This document shows positions 59,998 through 64,000 of a stretch of 64,000 nt of DNA, piece by piece. The stretch comes from Myxococcales bacterium. Its GTDB lineage: Bacteria > Myxococcota_A > Polyangia > Polyangiales > Polyangiaceae. Below the pieces are notes generated by a model. The model was not told where the DNA came from. It worked only from the letters and a program-made list of their open reading frames with translations, and did no database searches. The number at the start of each line of letters is the position of its first letter. Position 1 is the first letter of the stretch. The DNA lies in NCBI GenBank assembly GCA_004193285.1, contig SECP01000022.1, positions 58,765-122,764 of the forward strand, given 5' to 3'. The translations under genes were made by a program, and so were the position numbers.

Positions 59998-61593
59998 CTA
60001 CAAGCACTCCGGCTTGAACTTCTTGATGCCGCCCGCGTAATAGAACGGCGGGTCGCACGCACTCTCCGGCGCCTCGGCAGTCGCCGGAGCCGCGCTCGCG
60101 CTGGCCGGAGGCACATTCGGGCTGGTGGCAGGCGCGCTCGTCCCCCGGGGCCGCGGCAGCACGATCGGAGCCGCGCTCGGGACGAGGCCGGCCGAAGCCG
60201 GAGCAACGAGCGGGGAGAGGGCGGTGACGATGCGAACGTCCGCGTCGAACCGCACGCTGGTCTGCTCCGCCTGGAAGCCGGGCGCGCTGATCGTCACGAG
60301 GTGGGTCTTCGCATCGTAGAGCGGCGTGCCGGCGTACGGGTTCGACACGGGCACGTCGTCCACGCGGATGCGCGCGGAGTCCGGGCGCGCCTGGATCCAG
60401 ACCGACACGCTGCGCGGCGCCGCGAGAGTCGCCCGAGGCAGGGGCCCTTCTTTGGAGCGCATCCCCCACGCCACCAGGGCGATCCCTAAAAGCAGGAAAC
60501 CAAGCGCTACCATCCACGTTTTAGCCGGCGGCGCGCCCGTGGGTACGTTGCGCGAGGCAGTGAGGCTGGTGCGTGAGGGCGCCGCGCTTCGGCTCGCGGA
60601 CGGCGCAACGGTGGTGTGGGATCGGCGCCCGAGCTCGAGCTCGACACGTAGCGCGATGTCTTCGCGCTGCCGGGCGAAGCGCTCGTTCATGAAGCGCGAC
60701 AGCTCACGGGCGGAAGCGTAGTGCGAGCGCGCCGCGAGGTACTCTTCGAGCGCTACCTCGAGCTCGCGCGCGGTTTGATAGCGCGCGGTGCGCTGAGGAG
60801 CGAGCGAGCGCTTGCAGATGGCCAGGAGCTCTGGAGGGATGGGCTCGTGCTCGTTCTTCGGCTCCGGGATCGCGCCGGCGAGCACGCGATTCATGATCGC
60901 TGCGTCCGGCAAGCCCTTCCACAGCCGAACGCCGCTCAGCGCCTCCCAGAGCATGACGCCCACCGCGAACACGTCTGCGCGCCGGTCCACCTCTTCGCCG
61001 GCGACCTGCTCCGGCGGCATGTAGCGCAATTTGCCCTTCACGACGCCGGTCTCCGTTTCGACGGTCGAGCCTGCGAGCTGCGCGATGCCGAAATCCAGCA
61101 CCTTGACGACGCCCTCGTAGCTAATCATCACGTTGTGAGGCGACACGTCGCGGTGCACGACCTCGAGCGGTGCGTGGTCGTGTCCTCGGAGCTCGTGCGA
61201 GTAGTGCAGCCCGGAGAGGACGTCGGCCAAGACGCGCAGGTGGAGCTCCAACGGCAGCTTCGGGTCGCTCACTGCGAGGACCGCGTCCAAGGTCTGGCCC
61301 TCGATGTACTCCATGACGATGGTCGGAGTCACATCCTCGAACACCTCGTAAACCTGCACGACGTGGGGATGGTTGAGCTGCGCCGACAGCCTCCCCTCGG
61401 TCATGAACATCGCTCGGAAGTCCGAATCCTGCGCGTAGATGCTCCTCAGCTGCTTCATGACGAAGAGCTTCCGGAAGCCCTCCGGCCCGCCAGCCACCGC
61501 CAGCGACACGTTGGCGGTGCCGCCTTGCCCGAGCTCGAGCAGAGTGCGGTACTTGCCCGAGCTCGAGCCCGCCGCTGCGGAGGTCTCGAACAT
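59998..61593 (-). CDS. Ser/Thr protein kinase with transmembrane helix and PEGA-like domain
   Basis: A 531-residue kinase. LGQGGTANVSLA, VMKQLR (Lys47), VVHRDVSPHN (Asp149), LDFGIA (Asp167) and MPPEQVAGEEV mark the kinase domain (about 15-275). A transmembrane helix (about 352-372) is followed by a beta-rich PEGA-like domain (RIRVDDVPVSNPYAGTPLYD) and a Pro/Ala/Ser tail ending in two cysteines (ACDPPFYYAGGIKKFKPEC). The ending is shared by other myxobacterial kinases. The gene is convergent with recA and divergent from a lectin lipoprotein. Confidence 0.9.
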   Translation of the reverse strand: MFETSAAAGSSSGKYRTLLELGQGGTANVSLAVAGGPEGFRKLFVMKQLRSIYAQDSDFRAMFMTEGRLSAQLNHPHVVQVYEVFEDVTPTIVMEYIEGQTLDAVLAVSDPKLPLELHLRVLADVLSGLHYSHELRGHDHAPLEVVHRDVSPHNVMISYEGVVKVLDFGIAQLAGSTVETETGVVKGKLRYMPPEQVAGEEVDRRADVFAVGVMLWEALSGVRLWKGLPDAAIMNRVLAGAIPEPKNEHEPIPPELLAICKRSLAPQRTARYQTARELEVALEEYLAARSHYASARELSRFMNERFARQREDIALRVELELGRRSHTTVAPSASRSAAPSRTSLTASRNVPTGAPPAKTWMVALGFLLLGIALVAWGMRSKEGPLPRATLAAPRSVSVWIQARPDSARIRVDDVPVSNPYAGTPLYDAKTHLVTISAPGFQAEQTSVRFDADVRIVTALSPLVAPASAGLVPSAAPIVLPRPRGTSAPATSPNVPPASASAAPATAEAPESACDPPFYYAGGIKKFKPECL

Positions 61594-61729
61594 GGCAGCA
61601 GACGCTAGTTTCAGGCCCCAGCGGGCGCAACGGCCTTACCCCGGCGGCGAAATTTTGCAAGGTTAAGCCGGTTTTTTAAATGACCGCGACGCTACGGGGC
61701 GCTCCTGCTGCTACTAGTTGTCCCCTGCG

Positions 61730-62569
61730 ATGAAACGCTTCTGGCTCGCGCTCGCATTCACGGCCGTGGCGTGCTTCGGTCCGGACGACAACGTGCTCTT
61801 CGAGCGCGACGTGCCCCCGGGGCCAACCGGCGGTAACGAGGCTGCTTCGGGGTCGTCGTCCGGCGCGCAGTCTGGAACCGATTCCGGTCAGTACGTTTCG
61901 GGCGCTCCCGGCGGCGGTACTTCGGGTGCCAGCGCAGGTAGCTCGCCAGTAGCCGGCAGCGGAGGCACCGTCAGCCCCGGCGGGAGCGGAGGCAGCGGAG
62001 GCAGCGCGCCCCCCACTCCCGTGGTGGAGAGCTGCGACATGGTCGCGGGCTCGGTCGTGTCTCCGCTCAACGGACACTGCTACCGCGTGAACGAGGCCGA
62101 GCTCACGTTCGCGGAGGCGCAGGACGCCTGCATGCGAGCCGCCGGCCACTTGGTGACGATCGCCTCGGCCGACGAGAACGCCTTTGCGCGGGACCTCCAC
62201 GACGGCGAGCATTGGCTGGGCGCGAACGACCAGCTGGCGGACGACGCAGCCGGAGTCGGCACGTACGTTTGGGTCAGTGGGGAGCCTTGGGAGTATTCGG
62301 ACTGGGAGGACGGGCAACCCAACGCCTTCGAGGTCGATTGCCCTATCGATGACGACTCGGACTGCTACGAGCACTGCGCCTTCCAAACCGACGAAGGTGA
62401 CTGGAACGATCGTTCGTGCTGGCACACCATCGTCTCCATTTGTGAGTGGGACGTGGCCGCGGTCCCGGGCGGCGTCGGCGGAGCCGGTGGAGAAGGCGGC
62501 GCGGGTGGCGCTGCCGGCGCGGGTGGCGCTGCCGAGCCACCTCCGAATCGGCCCAACGGCCCGAAGTGA
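61730..62569 (+). CDS. C-type lectin-domain lipoprotein
   Basis: A 279-residue predicted lipoprotein (TAVAC, Cys15), with a Gly/Ser-rich linker to about residue 100, then a C-type lectin domain (about 102-245). CYRVNEAELTFAEAQDACM, GGHLVTI-like AAGHLVTIASADEN, WLGAND and GDWNDRSCWHTIVSICEW (WND calcium-site motif) are typical. A second Gly-rich tail follows. It would bind a carbohydrate or other surface ligand. The ATG at 61730 starts the signal peptide. Confidence 0.85.
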   Translation: MKRFWLALAFTAVACFGPDDNVLFERDVPPGPTGGNEAASGSSSGAQSGTDSGQYVSGAPGGGTSGASAGSSPVAGSGGTVSPGGSGGSGGSAPPTPVVESCDMVAGSVVSPLNGHCYRVNEAELTFAEAQDACMRAAGHLVTIASADENAFARDLHDGEHWLGANDQLADDAAGVGTYVWVSGEPWEYSDWEDGQPNAFEVDCPIDDDSDCYEHCAFQTDEGDWNDRSCWHTIVSICEWDVAAVPGGVGGAGGEGGAGGAAGAGGAAEPPPNRPNGPK

Positions 62570-62706
62570 GGCACGTGGCCGGGCCCCCGCGGCAGCGCGT
62601 GGGTACCGGGACGAAGGCGCAGTCAGGCAAGAAAGCCGTGGTTCCGGTCACTTGCTTTCCAAAGTGTTGCTCGGCAGGGTAAGAAAGCTCAATTGATCCG
62701 AGGGCA

Positions 62707-64000
62707 ATGCCGACCCTGAGCTCGAGCATCGTCAAGCACAACGTGGCCTCCGTGCGCGACGTCGAAGAGGCGCTCGCGCGCCAAGCCATGTACGGCGGCG
62801 ATCTCGTCACGAACCTGCTGGAGCTTTCCGCGGTGAGCGAAGCCGCGCTCGCCAAGACCTTGGCGGAGACTTACGAAATCGCAGCCGCTCCTGCCGGCGA
62901 GCTACCGGAATCGGGGATCGAGGTGTTGCGGCTGGTGCCTCGGGATTTGGCACGCCGTTTCCTGCTGTACCCGCTCGAGCGCGAGGGGGACTCCTTGCTG
63001 GTCGCGGTCGCGGAGCCTCTTCCGAACGAGGTCGAGAGTGACTTGAGCTTCTCGCTCGGCTTGCGCATCGAGCAGCGGGTCGGCCTCGCGGTGCGTATTC
63101 GCCAGGCCCTCGCGCGCGACTACTCGCTCGGCTTGGACTCCCGCGCGGAGCGCATTTTGGCCAAGCTCGGGGGCCTCCCGGACCCGAACCCGAGCGTCGT
63201 GCCGCCGCCGGAGCAGGCGCCGCCCGTGCTCGCAGACGTGGCTCCGGAGCCCGCCCCCGTCGAGCGCGGGGCGCGACGCGGAGGAATCGATCTCACGAGC
63301 TTGGCGGCGCGCAAGGATCCGAAGCCGCGTCGTCTCGGGCCGTACACCGCGGTCATGGCCGAGCGCGACCTGCTGGAAGCGGCGGACAGCGACGACGTGC
63401 TGCGCGCTTTCTTCGACTTCGCGGCGCAGTACTTCGACTATGCCGCGCTCTTTGCGGTCCACGGAGACTTGGCGGAAGGCCGCGACGCGGCGGGGGCAGG
63501 CGCGCCGCGCGGCCGCGTGCTCTCTCTCGGCATTCCCTTGGATTTGCCGAGCGCGCTGTCGCGTGCGGTCGCCGCGGATCGCTTCTCGCTCCTGCGGCTC
63601 GGCACCGGCGGTCTGGACGGCGCGTTGGCTCGCGATCTCGACCGGCGCCCGGGGCCGCAAGTCTTGCTCTTGCCGATCCGCGTGCGCAGCCGCCCGGTGC
63701 TGGTGCTGTACGGCGACCACGGCCATCAAGACGTGCAGCTCGATTCGATCGGGCAGGTGATCTCCTTCGTGCCCCGCGTCTCGAGCGCGCTCGAGCGGCT
63801 GATCTTGAAGCGCAAGCAGCGCGGCGGCGGCGGCTCGCTTCCTCCTCAACTGCCGACGCGGCCGCGAGCGGCCCCTCTCCCCCGCCCGGAAGAGCGAGCC
63901 GCTGCGCTCGCTTCCGCTCTGGGAGTGGACGAGATGTCGCTCGGCGGAGGCAAGCTGTCCAAGGTGAGCGACGTTTCGTGCGGCGCGAGCGTGCTCGGCG
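62707..64000 (+). CDS. GspE-N (MshEN) domain protein, partial at 3' end
   Basis: At least 431 residues; the frame stays open to the window edge. The N-terminal ~140 residues match the MshEN/GspE N-terminal domain: LARQAMYGGDLVTNLLELSAVSEAALAK, LVPRDLARRFLLYPLEREGDSLLVAVAEPL. Such domains bind c-di-GMP or partners in type II secretion and type IV pilus ATPases. No ATPase domain is visible in this part; instead, after a Pro-rich linker there is a ~150-residue GAF-like or unknown region (about 215-375). The start has a gaggg site. Confidence 0.75.
   Translation, partial: MPTLSSSIVKHNVASVRDVEEALARQAMYGGDLVTNLLELSAVSEAALAKTLAETYEIAAAPAGELPESGIEVLRLVPRDLARRFLLYPLEREGDSLLVAVAEPLPNEVESDLSFSLGLRIEQRVGLAVRIRQALARDYSLGLDSRAERILAKLGGLPDPNPSVVPPPEQAPPVLADVAPEPAPVERGARRGGIDLTSLAARKDPKPRRLGPYTAVMAERDLLEAADSDDVLRAFFDFAAQYFDYAALFAVHGDLAEGRDAAGAGAPRGRVLSLGIPLDLPSALSRAVAADRFSLLRLGTGGLDGALARDLDRRPGPQVLLLPIRVRSRPVLVLYGDHGHQDVQLDSIGQVISFVPRVSSALERLILKRKQRGGGGSLPPQLPTRPRAAPLPRPEERAAALASALGVDEMSLGGGKLSKVSDVSCGASVLG

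Noticed and set aside
61640..61680. CCGGC...GCCGG followed by TTTTTT, considered a terminator
   Set aside because: It lies between two divergent starts where no transcript should end, and the stem is only 5 bp with a long loop.

Overview
This window is high-GC, densely coded chromosomal DNA. It looks like a myxobacterium (phylum Myxococcota, probably the Polyangia/Sorangium side rather than Myxococcus), but this is an inference from gene style. Indicators are many lipoproteins with Gly/Ala/Ser-rich linkers after the lipobox, two PEGA-type Ser/Thr protein kinases with the HRDVSP catalytic loop, a DUF1592/DUF1552 pair, an OmpA protein with TSP3 repeats, a C-type lectin lipoprotein and a bacteriophytochrome. 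I saw no rRNA, tRNA, CRISPR array, prophage or transposase.

Layout. 1-1.2 kb: non-coding nested direct repeats. 1.2-6.8 kb: an exported esterase, an Mpo1-like membrane protein, a Cys-rich CxxxC-repeat lipoprotein, two paralogous Cys-rich lipoproteins and an NlpC/P60-like protein. 6.8-9.2 kb: a split NHEJ-type module, with an ATP-dependent DNA ligase convergent with a LigD-type primase-polymerase. 9.3-13.9 kb: an esterase lipoprotein, a sulfatase-like membrane enzyme and a GH28 pectinase-type lipoprotein. 13.8-18.2 kb (minus): an overlapping three-gene operon of a DUF2252 protein, an Omp85-type barrel and an exported lipoprotein with protein-kinase-like motifs. 18.5-23.5 kb: OmpA/TSP3 protein, Cys-rich lipoprotein, DMT permease and aldo/keto reductase. 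23.5-24.6 kb: repeat-rich non-coding DNA. 24.6-27.1 kb: SGNH-like lipoprotein and gnd. 27.6-30.8 kb: DUF1592/DUF1552 pair. 31.3-39.7 kb: DUF1428, phosphofructokinase with a coupled membrane protein, a frameshifted lipoprotein, rdgC, a SpoIIAA-like protein, xylulokinase, a MutS-family ATPase and deoC. 39.8-46.7 kb: amt, a zinc-ribbon protein, a PstS-like lipoprotein, and a Ser/Thr kinase coupled to a TPR-like protein. 46.7-49.5 kb: rtcB and a lipase. 49.6-54.9 kb: heme oxygenase, bacteriophytochrome kinase and KaiC-like ATPase in overlapping order. 55-57.4 kb: a barrel protein and a CheX-like/CheY-like/CheX-like cluster. 57.5-64 kb: gap, recA, a second Ser/Thr kinase, a C-type lectin lipoprotein, and the start of a GspE-N (MshEN) domain protein that runs off the end.

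How genes work together. The clearest functional units are three. The light-sensing operon makes biliverdin, binds it in a phytochrome kinase and co-translates a KaiC-like ATPase. The DUF2252/Omp85/kinase-like lipoprotein operon is held together by overlapping reading frames. The ligase and polymerase form an end-joining pair with no Ku in the window. Central carbon metabolism is represented by gnd, pfk, gap, xylulokinase and deoC, scattered rather than clustered.

Limits. All assignments come from reading motifs. No database search or structure prediction was run, and start codons are chosen by ribosome-binding site, signal peptide or overlap.
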